Positions 44,634 through 56,752 are shown, counted from the first letter of the stretch. The stretch: DNA of 64,000 bases from Fennellomyces sp. T-0311 (GCA_025266875.1 JALLLT010000008.1:434001-498000), one strand, 5' to 3'. The notes: generated from the letters alone by a model not told the origin. A program made the numbers and translations.

Positions 44634-46922
44634 TTAATCTACCGGCGGTTGTTTCTCTTCATCTGTCGCGACGACATTTACTATGGTCAACTCATCATCG
44701 TCTCGCACCGAAGACGCCTCCGAACTACTCCTTTCGCGGCCCATCTTGTCTGGCTTGACAGGATTACTGCTACTGCGCCTTCGCATCCATTTGCTGGTCT
44801 TGTTATCTGAATCAGTGGGCGACGGTACATCGAACGCGACGGCCTTATCCTTGTGCTTGTCGGTTGTCGTTGTGGTCGTTGTTGTCACGGTCGGGAGCTC
44901 CTCCATTGTGAACGGAAACGGTGGTATCTGGGGACACGACGATCTTCTTGCGTTTTTTGCGTCGTCGACGGGTTTGAGCATTTCTGTGGATGACGAAGGC
45001 GACTTTTCGCTCCACATGACTTGATCATCATCGTCCGACATTGGACTTGGCGGTATGGTCGAAATAGCCGGCGACGTTGCTGATCGATGGGCTGACAACA
45101 AATGCTGGGGAACCATGGCTCTGGACAGCAGCGGGGCCGACAGTTTCCTTGGCACCGGTTCGTTGAATGCGACTTCCAGGAATTCGCGATAACATTCGAG
45201 ACGCTGCATTTCCAATCGTTTGGCATAAATCCGTTTCCCGGTAATTTCGGCAAAATAAAGAATCCGGTCCTTGCTTGCCTTTTGCAGCGGCGTCAACACC
45301 ATCAAATTGCGTCTCAATTGCAAATCCTTCTCCAGCAGTCGCTCCAATTCAATCATTTTCCTAGACAGTTCCAGCACTTTGGATTTGGCTTTCTCTTCGC
45401 GTCGTCGCGAGGGTCGCAATCGAACGTTGGTTGATTTGGTGGTGCATGCGTAGTTGATTTTGGTCATCCAGTCGTCCAGATCGCCGTTGCTTTTGGCTCG
45501 CATCAGGAATATCTGTCCATCTCCCGTCATGAGGCGAAACACGTGAGGGTATTTGGTATAGGATTCGTCGTATATGCAGACGGCATCTTGCAATGATATG
45601 ATCTGTACAGGTCGAAGTAGGTTGGGATGGCCGGGTATGGGCGCAATACTGTTGGATAACGAATGGGTGGAATAGATGGAGGATGTGAATGAAGGTGAAT
45701 CGAATGTGGATGTGGATACGGTGGGGAATTGAAAAGGTTGTTCTTCTTGCATTAACCATGTGTCGAATGCCAGCACGTCGCCAAAGAAAATGATTTGACT
45801 GCCGCTCAGTATCACGCCAAAGGGTCGCCATCCTCTCGCCGTTGCCTTTTTGCCACCAGGCAACATGTCATATTTCCTTTCCAATATGGCCGCCTTGGCG
45901 ACGCGAATGGTGTGCGTGTTGGACCCGTCATGCGTGTGTCGACCGCGCACGCCGCCCAGATTGAGCGGTTTCGCATGATGAAATGCCATGTGTGTATCGG
46001 TGAGTTGGATGGGCCGCAATGTCCGTTTGTAGCAGAACGAGTTTTCCGGCGGCATGAGTTGGGTTAATTTCGGATAAAGATCCTCGATCGTATTTGCCTT
46101 TTTTAGAAGATTCAATATTTTTCTTTTTTTTGGTGAACTTTGTAAAATCGCAATGCTTAACTTACGGACGATAATGCATGGCTCGAATCACTCTTGGCTA
46201 ATCGGCCAAACCATGATGAGGATGTACGCGGTTTGGATGGGTCTTCTTCTTCTGCATAAGTGAATTCCGTCGATACAATGTTATCGTACATGATCTATAC
46301 AAAGTCAGCCTGTATTCATTGGAAACAATCACATCACCTACATCCAGTATCTCGACAGGCACATCTTCACCACCTTCAATAATTCTTGTTCGCATAACAA
46401 ATGTCTCCTTGTTCATTTTTTGTCGTACATTCTTATTATGCGCGTCGGTATGTAGCAGTAAAAGCGAAAATGCTACGGCATATGCCGCGTCTTTTTATAC
46501 ATGTGAGCTTCCTTTTTCATACATCACATTCATAGCCGTTACCTGGGCTATCCGCTAAATCCGGGTTGCATTCATGATATCGTTTGGCAAAATCTTCCAT
46601 GGCCCGGTCGATTTGTTGTGCCTCTTTGGGTAAGTGAGCTTTTGCCAACAACTTTCTAACATGGGCGAATTCCTGATGAGTTTCTTATACTTTTTGCAAT
46701 GGTCTTGACCAATTGCAAACTTTTTTTTTATTTTGTATATTGGAGGGAAAAAGAAGTCAATTGTAATCGTATACGTTACCTTAATGCCATATCAATCGCA
46801 TCGCCGCGAAAGTCAAAAGATTCCAATTGCTCCTCAAATGTGGGATGTTTTGCATCGTTGGCAGGCGGTGTAGTAGTGGTGGTTGAGCTGCTCGTTGACA
46901 TGGTATCGTTAGGGCCGGCCAT
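44634..46922 (-). CDS. Arf guanine-nucleotide exchange factor: partial Sec7 domain plus PH domain
   Basis: Five exons on the minus strand: 46780-46922, 46543-46655, 46342-46490, 46166-46294 and 44634-46097, giving 665 aa. Residues ~30-125 are the C-terminal half of a Sec7 domain: ESFDFRGDAIDMALRKLL, HLPKEAQQIDRAMEDFAKRY (glutamic-finger Glu59), AFSLLLLHTDAHNKNV and KMNKETFV. Residues ~240-420 are a PH domain (HTIRVAKAAILERKYDM, WRPFGVILSGSQIIFFGD, HVFRLMTGDGQIFLMRAKS), then a coiled-coil and a long Ser/Thr-rich tail. This resembles fungal Syt1/EFA6-type GEFs. The first ~90 residues of a normal Sec7 domain are absent, and only 180 bp separate this start from the next gene's stop, so they are not encoded upstream in the usual position. 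Confidence 0.85.
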
Positions 46923-47101
46923 TGTTAGTCATAAAGAGACGGGAAGAAAGAGAGAGTGTGTGTGTGTGCTGAGTGTAAACGCTTAAAGTGATTTCATAAA
47001 CTCATATCATGTGAGATAGAGCGAGAGGAGGACAAAAGGGAGAGGAGTAAAAGCGTTTTATATATATTTCAATAAGTTATCAGTCGCTAAGGGGGGGATC
47101 T

Positions 47102-48537
47102 TTATTGACTAGCTCGTTCAATTGTTGGCTTCTTGGTTGGACGTTTGTTTTCTAAACCATCAGACGATCGTTTAATAGGTCGGAAAGGTTCCATTCCTTG
47201 CAATATGAATCCCTTTTTGACAGGTCGTGTTTTCTGTGCACTGGATGCCGTGGGTCGCATTAATAACGCAAATGGATCGGATGTTAAGGGACGTGATGAA
47301 ACGGACGCTGAAACCAATGCTGGCTTGTTGGATGAAACGGATGCTGGCTTGTTGGATGAAACAGGTTTGGCTACGGGCTTTTTGTGTGTAAGCGACGCGG
47401 ATGCAGATGGTCGTTGCGGATGTGGTAATTGTTTGGATATCACTGGTGCGCTGTATCTCGTCTTTGGGCGAGAGACTGTACGCGCATTTGGTTTGGTTGC
47501 TGTGGCAGGTTTGATTGCTGTGGCAGGTTTGATTGCTGTGGCAGATTTAGTTGTCGTGGCAGATTTTGTTGTGGTAGATTTGGTGGTCGTGATAGCTTTG
47601 GGAATCGAGGAAGAAGAAAGTCTCTTTGATAATGATGGTTTCGTGGTAACATTAAGGTACTTCTTGATATCTTGCGGCAACTGGTCCTCAAACCTTTTTT
47701 GCATCAATACACATCCAAAACCACTTATACATTACATACCTTGAAGCATTTTCCGGGAATCGAGTACAATAGGTCTTGTAACAATTCCGTACGGCCAATC
47801 GAACTTGCGGGGCGGAATCCATAGCATTCACCTTGAATACTGCTTCAATGGCAGTTGCATAAACGAGGACATCCACCGCTTCATTGACATGGATCAACTG
47901 ATCGAGACAGGTGGCAAGACATTCGCGGACAGATTTGCTTGGTTCTGTTTTGGCTTTTAGAGCATTACACAGCTTGGGGATCAGTTTGGGCAATTTGGCG
48001 TGTTGGATAATGGTCTTGTAACATTCCAAGGCACGCGTGTACATGACTTTGTTTGTTCTCGCAAACATTCGAATCAGCGTAGCGCCAAATAGATCATGGA
48101 TGGGTTCGTAGTCGTGCTGCATGGCTTTGGATACGGTTTTTAATAGATCGGTTGCTGTACCAGACAGTCGTGTTCGTTCTGAAGTCAACTGTTTTTTTTA
48201 AAAAAAATAGTCAGTTTATGCAAAAGTATATGTAAATAAATAAAACGCGTAACTGATTTTATAATAGATTGCTGCAACAGTTTGAAATGGTCAACAAAAC
48301 CTTCGTATTGGTTGGCATTGTCCTTTTCGGTCCAAAGACTGATGTTTTTCAGCGCAAGAGTAAATGCCTCCCACGTATCTTCTGATTCGCCTTTTTTGAA
48401 GAGTTGTTGAATCCGTCGCATCTCTTTATCCAACTCTTGTTGGGAAGCAATCTGACGCCGTGTTAATCCATTTTATTTTCCAGATAAAAAGAACAATTCG
48501 TTTTTACCCTGATTGGTTTTTTGGGATAAATCTCCAT
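47102..48537 (-). CDS. CLASP/TOG-domain microtubule-associated protein
   Basis: Four exons on the minus strand: 48508-48537, 48254-48451, 47740-48188 and 47102-47693, giving 422 aa. Residues 1-225 form a CLASP_N-type TOG array of HEAT helices (QELDKEMRRIQQLFKKGESEDTWEAF; YEPIHDLFGATLIRMFARTNKVM; VRECLATCLDQLI; VRLAVRNCYKTYCTRFPENASR). The remainder is basic and Ser/Thr/Pro/Lys-rich, with short internal repeats (TTTKSA; ATAIKP; SSNKPA), as in microtubule-binding linkers of Stu1/Cls1-type proteins. Likely stabilises spindle or cortical microtubules. It is short for CLASPs (usually over 1000 aa), with one TOG unit and no C-terminal kinetochore domain. The first exon is only ten codons (MEIYPKKPIR). 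Confidence 0.82.
47310..47560 (-). repeat. In-gene minisatellites of the CLASP linker
   Basis: Two coding tandem repeats: a 24-bp unit at about 47313-47362 (encoding SSNKPA-type repeats) and an 18-bp unit at about 47500-47555 (encoding KPATAI-type repeats). Units differ by one or a few bases. Copy number is likely to vary between strains. Confidence 0.7.
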
Positions 48538-48658
48538 TTTGTTTGAACAGAGAGAGAGAAAAAAATAATCGTACAGATTACTTTAAAAAGCTGGGCTAAA
48601 ATGTATGTGTGTGTGTGTGCTACGTCGAGTGAGTTTATTATTATTATTTTTGTACAAG

Positions 48659-50514
48659 TTAATGATAGTCATACAGAAATGATCTGTACTTTCGAGACCG
48701 AGTTTGATGAATCCGTTGCCTGGTTTTATCCGAGGCTTTGCGCATATCAAATTCCACAGGTGGCCCACCCTTCTTGGCTTTGGTCAGCCGCAATATCTGG
48801 AGCTGGATGGCCGAATCCAGAAACGCATCCAATCCCTTGGGCGACACATGACTGCAATAGAAATCAATTGCCTTGAGATGCGACAGTTGTCCCAACAACC
48901 GCAACACACCATCCGACAGTTGAAAGTAATTGAATTCCAAGGTGTGCACTCGATCATGTTCCAGTAGACATTGGGCGAAATCCATCATTGTCTTTTCTTT
49001 AACATTCTCATCCATCGTCAACAACTGAATGCTTTCCAACGATTCGATTTGGCCCAGCAACTCAATGATGCGATCATTCGCCGCGTTCATTCGTATCTGT
49101 TTTAAACTGTCGCCTAACCGCGCATGGTGTTGGAGAAGATCATAAATGGCGCCATTCGAGTATGTGGGAACCATGTCGTCTTGATCATAGTACAGGGTCA
49201 ATCGTCGCAATCCTGATAATCCGCGCAGGGCATGAATGACAACAGGTTGGATATTGCCTTGGGTTCCAATCAACTCAACGTCCTCCAGCAAGTCGCAACG
49301 ACGGATCAATGCGGCCAAATGGTCATCGTCCAAGTAGATCAAGAACCGACACGACAATGATCGCAGGTTTCGCAGTTGCATAGTGGCGAGATTGGCCCAA
49401 CTGCCCTGTCGCTGAGGGCCGGATGTATGAAAATGAATTCCCAAGTGTTCCAATGAGTCCTGGGCTTGAGCGATGAGTGGTATCACATCACTCGAATCCT
49501 CGCTGAGTTTGGTCACGTCGAGAAACACGAGCCCGTTGCGGTGCTGATGTTCATACTCGATCCAGTTGTGGGCGTTGTCTCGGTAACAGTTGAGACCTAG
49601 GTACTGGAGATGGGGGCACAATGCTCGCACCGTGCCGAGATCTTCAGCAATGGTATCGCGGGTGCGCAAGGCTTCCTCGTGGCACCGGTCGCGAAGGTCA
49701 GAAATGAACGTGGTGTTGGCGGAGACGGGGTCGTAGGCCTGCTTGAACGCGCCGATGCGCAGACAGCGAAGGTTGGGGCATTTTCGAAGGATCGGGAGGA
49801 CGCGTTGATGTTTGTGCAATTTGGCGCCGAGACAGAGGTATGAGAGGTTAAGGAATGGCTTGTCCAGGGTTGGAATGTCAGGCTCCATGTCAAACATGCC
49901 TTGGGGTTCATCCAATGGTTTGGTTTTCAAGGTAAAGTGGATCAGGTTGGAACAGCATGTCAGGATGGGTATAAAGGCCAGATTGTGTTCGTGATCCAGA
50001 AACACCAGTTTGGTCAGGTGGGTCGATAGTGGCTGCAGGTGTTTGATGAACCGTGCTTGGTCAATGATGCAGCAGTGCTCGAAACCTTAATGTATGATTT
50101 AGTGTGTATGTGTATGTGTGTATGTGTGTGTGTGTGTGTGTGTGTGCACATGTACCACTTGTACTTACACAGCGCCCTGATTTGATTGCAGCAGGATAGA
50201 ATATCCATCATCTTGTAGACATGTTCTTGTATCCGGAACCTTCGCAGGCTGACTTGTTTGACGTGCGGTCCGAGACATTGATGGAGGGATCGGTGGAGTA
50301 GAATTGGACAAGATCCGTCTTTTTGAACGGACCCATCCAGGATAACGTGTTTCCATGCGTCAGTGCAAAGCATAGGTATATGGTCTCTCCAACTTTTGCA
50401 CACTGCCATTGCTCTCAGACAACTTTTTTGATCTAGTCGCGAAAATACCAATGTTGCTACGTCAAATGACAATCGCTGCATCGGATCGCACTTGCTTGAT
50501 CCATCAGAATGCAT
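48659..50514 (-). CDS. F-box/leucine-rich-repeat protein
   Basis: Two exons on the minus strand, 50169-50514 and 48659-50085, giving 590 aa. The N-terminus is an F-box (LSFDVATLVFSRLDQKSCLRAMAVCKSW), which should bind Skp1 in an SCF ubiquitin ligase. The rest is a run of irregular LRRs (CPNLRCLRIG; CPHLQYLGLN; LRNLRSLSCRF; LSGLRRLTLYYD; LSHLKAIDFYCSHVSPKGLDAFLDSAIQLQILRL), which would select the target. The target is unknown; such proteins are numerous and diverse in these fungi. The tail after the last LRR is basic (KTRQRIHQTRSRKYR). Confidence 0.85.
50101..50146. repeat. (TG)n microsatellite in the F-box gene intron
   Basis: Nearly pure TG dinucleotides with a few TA interruptions, lying within the intron 50086-50168. 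Confidence 0.9.
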
Positions 50515-51657
50515 TGCTTTTGTAAATTATTGAAAATGTGTTTTGAAATAAAAAAAGGGGTGTGTGTGTGTGGTTCCCAATTGCTGGAGTTTTTATTATA
50601 CCCAACTAAATCCGTGCGGTGGGACAATGGCTGCATACTCTTATTAATTACTGCTGCAGATCGGATACTTGGAATATCTTATTATACGCGCTGTGTGCGT
50701 CTAAATACAGTTCATATAAACTGTGGTACGGTACCTACAGTCTGGAAACCTGCCTTTTCCGATCATCTTACCGACTCGCAAACCAGGTGAAGTGCCAATG
50801 ACATTGACAGCAGTTCATTTTTTTCTGCAAATTACTACAGTCTTTGTTCTCAGAAGCTTCTCTCGACAAAAAGAGATGTGAAGCTAACCTTCCGCCCGTG
50901 GATATCACCATGGAAACTTGCGCATACGCAACCTCGGTTAAACCGGCTAATGAATGGCTGAAAAATGCATAATCCCGCTGTCTGGATCATTGCTGGATCC
51001 TCTTCCACGTGCACAGATAGATTGCAAAGATAAAAAAAAGTTTCTTGCACTATTGTTATCGCAATTTGTGTGGGAAAGACGGCTGTGTTTTGATGATCTA
51101 CATCAATGCCGATAGCTCAGCTTGAATAAAGTGAAACATGGATTCACTCAGGTACGAAACCTTTTTTTTTATACCTAAAAATGGGGTTATTCGAAACAAA
51201 CTGGATGGAGTTTCATTTTGGATCATTCCGATCGCACATGGTAATATATGACTCAATATTTGCTGCGTGTCTTTTTTTTTTCGGCAAGGGATTGGCAGGT
51301 GACTAGGCAGTTCGTAAAAGGGCATTTTCAACCACGGGAGCAAAGGATAAACAATGACGAGGAGTTTAGACATCAGCCTGGGATGAGTTTTTTTTTTATA
51401 ATATGGTTATGTACAGTTGGGGGGGTTCTTCGCTACATAAACAAAGCTAAAGTAGTTAGAAATGGACATATTAGCTGCATAATAGAGAGGGTGTTTTCAG
51501 GGGATGTATCAAGTTGAATGCGTATATAAAAAAAGAGGTTGCGTCGGGTGGTGTTTTTTTTTGCTGGTTTTTTTTGTACAGGTTCGTTGGAGGGAAGAGG
51601 TAAAGAAAGGGTATATAAGGAGCGAAAGAACATGGTTTTTTTATGGCTGTCGTTGTT
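50515..51657. other. Spacer, nothing recognised
   Basis: About 1.1 kb of sequence upstream of the F-box gene and downstream of the 51658-52143 gene. Many T-runs; open stretches are short and not protein-like. Confidence 0.4.
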
Positions 51658-52143
51658 TTAGGCTGATCGTTTTCGTTTCCACTCGACCACCTGGGCCGTC
51701 GGGGCAACAGTGGCAACATTGTCGTCGTCACCCATCATGATTTTGAAACGACCCTTCATTATAACCCGAGGATTGGGCGGTTCGTGATGGTGGTTTTGCC
51801 AAAAGTCGGAATCCCAGATATTGGGAGTATTTTGACTTTCTGTTGAAAGCGTTGTAGATTCGTTCAAAACCAGCGAAGGCGAGGTGACGGTTGCGTCGAC
51901 AATCTTGATACCAGTCAACTGAGCAAATTCGCGAGCGGTCAAGTCTTCGCATTTGACTTCGGCCGACTTGTGGCGAACGTATTTCTCGGTGGCTGCTGCA
52001 AGTGTCATGGCCGACCAGCACTTGTTTCGATTTCGCTGAAACAGTGCGAGTCCTTTGCGCCATCGACTGCTGCTGGTGGATGAGGTGGTGGATGTGGACG
52101 ACGAGTGCTGTGCAGGGATATATGAGATTGTTGCCAAGGTCAT
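51658..52143 (-). CDS. Hypothetical protein (161 aa)
   Basis: Single-exon minus-strand ORF. I take the start at 52143 (MTLATISYIPAQHSSSTST); an in-frame ATG at 52191 adds 16 residues of less convincing sequence. A Ser/Thr-rich N-terminus is followed by RKGLALFQRNRNKCWSAMTL and EDLTAREFAQLTGIKIV, and the end is RVIMKGRFKIMMGDDDN and VVEWKRKRSA. The basic C-terminus could be a nuclear signal. No family recognised. Clean composition and stop placement favour a real gene. Confidence 0.6.
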   Translation of the reverse strand: MTLATISYIPAQHSSSTSTTSSTSSSRWRKGLALFQRNRNKCWSAMTLAAATEKYVRHKSAEVKCEDLTAREFAQLTGIKIVDATVTSPSLVLNESTTLSTESQNTPNIWDSDFWQNHHHEPPNPRVIMKGRFKIMMGDDDNVATVAPTAQVVEWKRKRSA

Positions 52144-52149
52144 GGTGAT

Positions 52150-52660
52150 TAAGTAAACAGCTTTCTTCTTTAAATAAGGGGGGCGGAACAAAGGATGATT
52201 AGGTGAGTGGTTATATTACAAGCATAAGAAAAAAAAACAAGAAGCGCGGATTGTGTTTGGTGAGAAGGGAGGATGAAGGGGAAGTAGTTATCGAAGAAAA
52301 AAAAAGACGGAAAGAGATTATATTCAGCGTTTATATCTAAGCGACGAGTTGTGTGTGTGATTAGAGTCGGGAGGGCGGTCGCTGGAAAGATTTTTTTTTT
52401 TCGGACGACGCCGCGTGCACTCCCCCCCCCTCTCTCTCTGATCGCTCGATGGGCTGTTTCTTTTGGCATTGGTAAACGCCTGCGCTTCTGGAAAAATGCA
52501 CAAGGTACAAAATAACATCGTGATTTTTTTCTTGGGTTTTCTCACTGGGCTTTTTGATCATTCATTATTTTTTTATTATTATATTTTATATATTTTACAG
52601 AATTGGCAGTGCCATGTGATCGGAGGCCGACAGGCTCCGGGTCCAAGGTCAATTCCAAGT
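52150..52660. other. Spacer with a hydrophobic open stretch
   Basis: No certain gene. A plus-strand open stretch near 52455-52506 encodes LFLLALVNACASG, which looks like a signal-peptide core but has no in-frame ATG. It is followed by a GTACAA donor. See the candidate at 52651-52932. Confidence 0.35.
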
Positions 52661-52932
52661 CATCTGTGTTCGGCCCAATGATCGTTCAACTGGTTTATAA
52701 CGACTCGGTGACACAGCCTGTTATTAAGTACAAGTTTCTGAGCCGTGGCTTGCTTTGCAGCCAAGAATATGTACAGTTGGACTCCGTCTGCAACAATTAC
52801 TGCGCCAAAAGATGCGCAATTTATTACCAAAAACAACGAAAATGCCTCACCTCTGGGCAAATGTCGGATGCTTTGCCTCTGGTCGATAGCGTGACAACAG
52901 GGAGAACACTATGGAAATCTTACCTTGTTTAA
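52651..52932 (+). CDS. Possible small secreted Cys-containing protein (3' exon)
   Basis: Open frame of about 93 codons after a possible acceptor (TCCAAG), running VNSKSSVFGPMIVQ to a TAA at 52930-52932, with five Cys including SVCNNYCAKRCAIYY and RKC. Splicing from the hydrophobic stretch at 52455-52506 (donor GTACAA) would be in frame and place a signal-like segment in front. The true first exon and start are not found, so this is a candidate only. Confidence 0.35.
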   Translation, partial: NSKSSVFGPMIVQLVYNDSVTQPVIKYKFLSRGLLCSQEYVQLDSVCNNYCAKRCAIYYQKQRKCLTSGQMSDALPLVDSVTTGRTLWKSYLV

Positions 52933-53211
52933 TAAATAAGAGCAAATGCACACACACCCCAGTTGTGCCACGCTGTACGTAAGAGCCCTTGCTCATGCCA
53001 CACAAAAATTGACAACAAGATTTTTCGGGCGTGTGACGACAAACACCAAAAAAAGAGTCCACGTTTTTTTTATAATATCATAAAATTACTAACATTTGAA
53101 CGAAATTAAGAAAGAGAGAGAGAGAGAACTAGCAAGAAAAAAAGAGCATAGAAATGCAGCGGTATATGGAGAGAGTGGTTGATAGGCGGGAGGAGAAATA
53201 TGAATCTATTT

Positions 53212-55675
53212 TTATGAAGGTTCAGATAATCTTTGCCGGGAAAGCCACCAAATCCATTCAGCAGCACGATCCTCTCGTTCTTCTTCATCGTCATGATCAT
53301 CCTCATCATGTGGCTGCCAGAGCCAAGGCTGCGATGATTCGTTGTGTTTGACTTGGACCACCGCCTCGGTGGCTGCGGTTGTCGTTGTCTGTGTGGAGAC
53401 ACTCGTCCAACTCGGTGGCGCAGGAGTGGGATCTTTTGTGGGCGTTGTCGGGGCGCTTGTGTCACTATCGTGATCACTTCCAGGGTTCTTCATTCCCTCA
53501 TCATCGTCTTCTTCTTCGGAAAATAATCGATCTTCGTCAGCTTCTGACACTGTTGTCATTGCAGGCGGATCATCTTGGGAAAGATACTCTCCCTCTTCCT
53601 CTTCCTCTTCCTCCTCCTCTTCTTCTTCATCTGGCTCATCGTCATCTTCGTCGTCGTCCCATACGATATCGTTTCGTTCACTCAATAACAGTTGCTGATA
53701 TTCGGCTTCTGCGTATTCACACCAGTCGCTGATCATAAAGTACGATAAACTGTCATCCAGAGCAGCAATTTCATCTTCGACGGCAGATGAAAGTCCATCT
53801 TGTCGTCGTTTGTCTTGCTCCTGCTTCCGTTTGGCGCGGATGGATCCCTGATAGGATTCGTGGATTTGAAATCGATCAAAGTTTACAAACGTGTCAAAGA
53901 AGCGTTCGGCCAAGTATCCGTTTCGTTTCAGGTCATGGAGTCGGAATTGTCCTGGAACCTGGGGTTGGATCAGATCGTTCCTAATTCCAACATCAGTAAA
54001 CACTCTCTCCTTGATCTATAGACCCTACATTTGGCAAAGGATGTTTTGGAACTGGATTTGGTCATCGTCGGCGACTCCATAAAATCGTTGTCTAGGAGAG
54101 AGCCATGTTAAAGAAAGCGTTTGGGTGTCTTTCTTTTTCTTTCTTTACCTTGCTTCTTGCTCTTGCCAAAATTGAGCTAGCTCGTAACTTGACAGGATAC
54201 CATCACCATCTGTATCCATGCAACGGAACCTTTTTTTTTTACAATAGAAATAAGCAATTGAAAAAAGACGGATCAAGGAGAGAGTTCTTGTACCAGTATT
54301 CGATAGCCATCGGAGTACTCTTGTCAACCTCTGACAATAAAAACCCTGCATGAAATAAGGGTCAGTCTATAGATCCGAACGGAGGAATCAAAACGAGGAT
54401 ACTTTACATATGTAATCAAGATAGGTTAACGTGGGAGCATCCCCCCACACCCCACCGCTTTGATCCCGAGCAAAGGCGGCAATTCTGCCACAATGCATAA
54501 TGCGATGAACAACGCGTGGTGTCAGTGCGGCTTGATTGTACTTTGCCAAGTTACTTTCTGAAATGATCAGGTCATGATCATCGTCCAACGTCCAAAATTT
54601 GCAATAAAGTACATAAAAATGCTTGTAAGAAAAGCAATCGCGTGTCTAAATCCAGCATTTAGATATTTTTTTTTTTTGAAAAAATCACGCGCAAAAAAGC
54701 ATGCAAAACTTACGCTATTCAGATCCACATTGGGACCGAGCATATGTATCATTTGGCAAAAGTCACTTTTTCGGAACTGGCTCAGAGACATTTTGCCGCT
54801 TGGACAACGTGCCTCGTAATAAAGCCGGCATATCACAGTTTCGACTAGATAATACGATAAGATTTCGATCATTTTCTGACGGAATATTTTCCTTTCAAAA
54901 CTTACTGTAACGCTCTTGAAACATAGGATTATCGGCTAAAAACCGCAATCCAGGGTGATGTAGCACGATATCTAAAAAGAAACATTCTTTTTTTCAGTTT
55001 TATGGTACTATAGAATATATCAGTATATATATAAACCTTCCAATACCGGAAGAAAATCTTCAGGTAGCAACCAGGCACAGCCAGGTTTCCTAAGAATGTT
55101 GAAAAAAAGCGATTCATCATCGTATCGATCCCGCGATAATTCGGTCCAGCCACTGTTTAGGCAAATCAGTATTTACATTTAAAATTTCCCAAAAAACTTA
55201 CTGAGAAAATTGGTCGTACGTAATTCGCTCATCACGCTGATGCATGGAGTCGATCCTTCGAAATAGAGCAATATTCATATATCGTGGTAATCCACAAGTT
55301 CTTGTGATGGCAACAAAGTGGCTTTCCAGTAAATAGGACTGAACACCATAGAGATGGCGTACAATAGCCTAGACATACACATATACATTCATTTTTTTTA
55401 AATAAAATAAAAGAAACCTCGCTATGAGTTTTATTGCTCCGTTTTACCATGATTTTACGATTTTTCCGGTCTCTTTCTTCAGACGCCACGGGTTTTCCAT
55501 GAGGAAAGAAAAATTGTGGTATTGCATGTCGAGGAACGGGTGGCGGTTTGTTGTCATCTTTTGTTGTCATAGATATAATGTTGGTGGGGGTGTCCGAGTC
55601 TGGCGGAGTGACAACCACCGAAGGTGGGCAAGTGATACTGGAGTAGAAAGCAGAAGGTAATGTCGTTGCAGTCAT
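53212..55675 (-). CDS. Protein phosphatase 2A regulatory subunit B'' (PR72-type, EF-hand)
   Basis: Ten exons on the minus strand (55418-55675, 55202-55368, 55037-55152, 54906-54971, 54714-54844, 54408-54621, 54294-54345, 54149-54229, 54029-54091, 53212-53980), giving 638 aa. B'' blocks in order: [92 protein letters not shown] (first EF hand), [32 protein letters not shown] (second EF hand) and [20 protein letters not shown]. It targets PP2A in a calcium-dependent way. Odd: after [15 protein letters not shown], where the family usually ends, comes a ~130-residue tail with a Glu run and Asp-rich segments. Confidence 0.9.
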
Positions 55676-56752
55676 TTCGTATAATTGTTGAAGGAAAGGG
55701 GTGCAAAAAGGAAAAAAGGAACAAGAAAATAAAGAAATAGGATGTTAGTTGCTTTTTTTTGCAAAAGGTTTTTTTTTCCTTCCATAACGTACCATTGCAT
55801 GATCGAACAAGAAATTCCTATAAACCGGTTTTGTGGGAGTGAGTATATAAAAAAAGAAGGGCTCTTTTTTTTTCTCAGCACTTTGGATGATGGGTCTCCT
55901 GGGCAACCGATTCTTTTCTACAGAAGGGGAAAAGATGTAAAAAGTCAAAAGTTGAGAGAGAGAGAGAAGGAAAAAAAAAATAGGGTTTGTATATCAGCGG
56001 CTGCATGCATCAGGATGGACGTACGTACTTTTTTTGACACGCAACATTCTTACTTTTTTTTTCTCTCCTAACCACCAAGGCGCTCCTCGTTTGTTCGCTT
56101 TGTCATTCCTCTCTCTCTCTCTCTTCTCTCGCTTGTCTCCCCTTTTCCCTTTCCACCCCCTTGAACTACCACACTTCCCCTTTCTCGCATCATCTCCCTC
56201 TTTTTTTTTGGAGCATACATAAATTCTCCTTATTGCTCAGCTTTTGTCTGATTTTTTATACGTATATAAACTGTATGTTATTGTCGTTATGATAGAGTGT
56301 TTGCCCTGTATGTGAACAATAAAGTGAAATCATCGACTGATTATTTTTTTAATTGTGTTATATTGTCAAAATGCAAGTAAATCAGTTTGCCGATTTTTCT
56401 TTGTAAAATGACATGTTATAAAAAAGGTGCAAAAGAATTGGCCCATGAATTGATCTTCGCTGTTGCTTCAATAACGTGGCACAACGGGGACGATTAACTT
56501 TATTACCACGGGTCCTCATTGTAGCACATTTTGAAGCACATACCACTTTTTTTTTAAAACTTCGCTATGCATTCATATTTGTTCATAGTAATTGGTGTTG
56601 GCTATCTATATAAAGGCGCTGGTTTATGTACACAAATTTGAGGAACGACGTATAATGCATAATCAAAGAACGGTATCCATATAGGCATAAAGAACTGAAG
56701 GGGTGATGATGGATAAAACATCGGGAGCATAGGAAAAAGTATGGGTATGTGT
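55676..56752. other. Spacer, promoter side of the PP2A B'' gene
   Basis: About 1.1 kb without a gene. It carries strong purine/pyrimidine strand asymmetry: T-runs, (GA)n at about 55955-55965 and (CT)n at 56110-56127, likely leader or promoter sequence of the B'' gene, which starts at 55675 and reads leftward. Confidence 0.45.

Noticed and set aside
54876..54905. A 30-nt intron in the PP2A B'' gene using the CCGTCAG acceptor
   Set aside because: It breaks the downstream frame. The later acceptor (TATCTAG, just before 54844) keeps [14 protein letters not shown], which fits the family.
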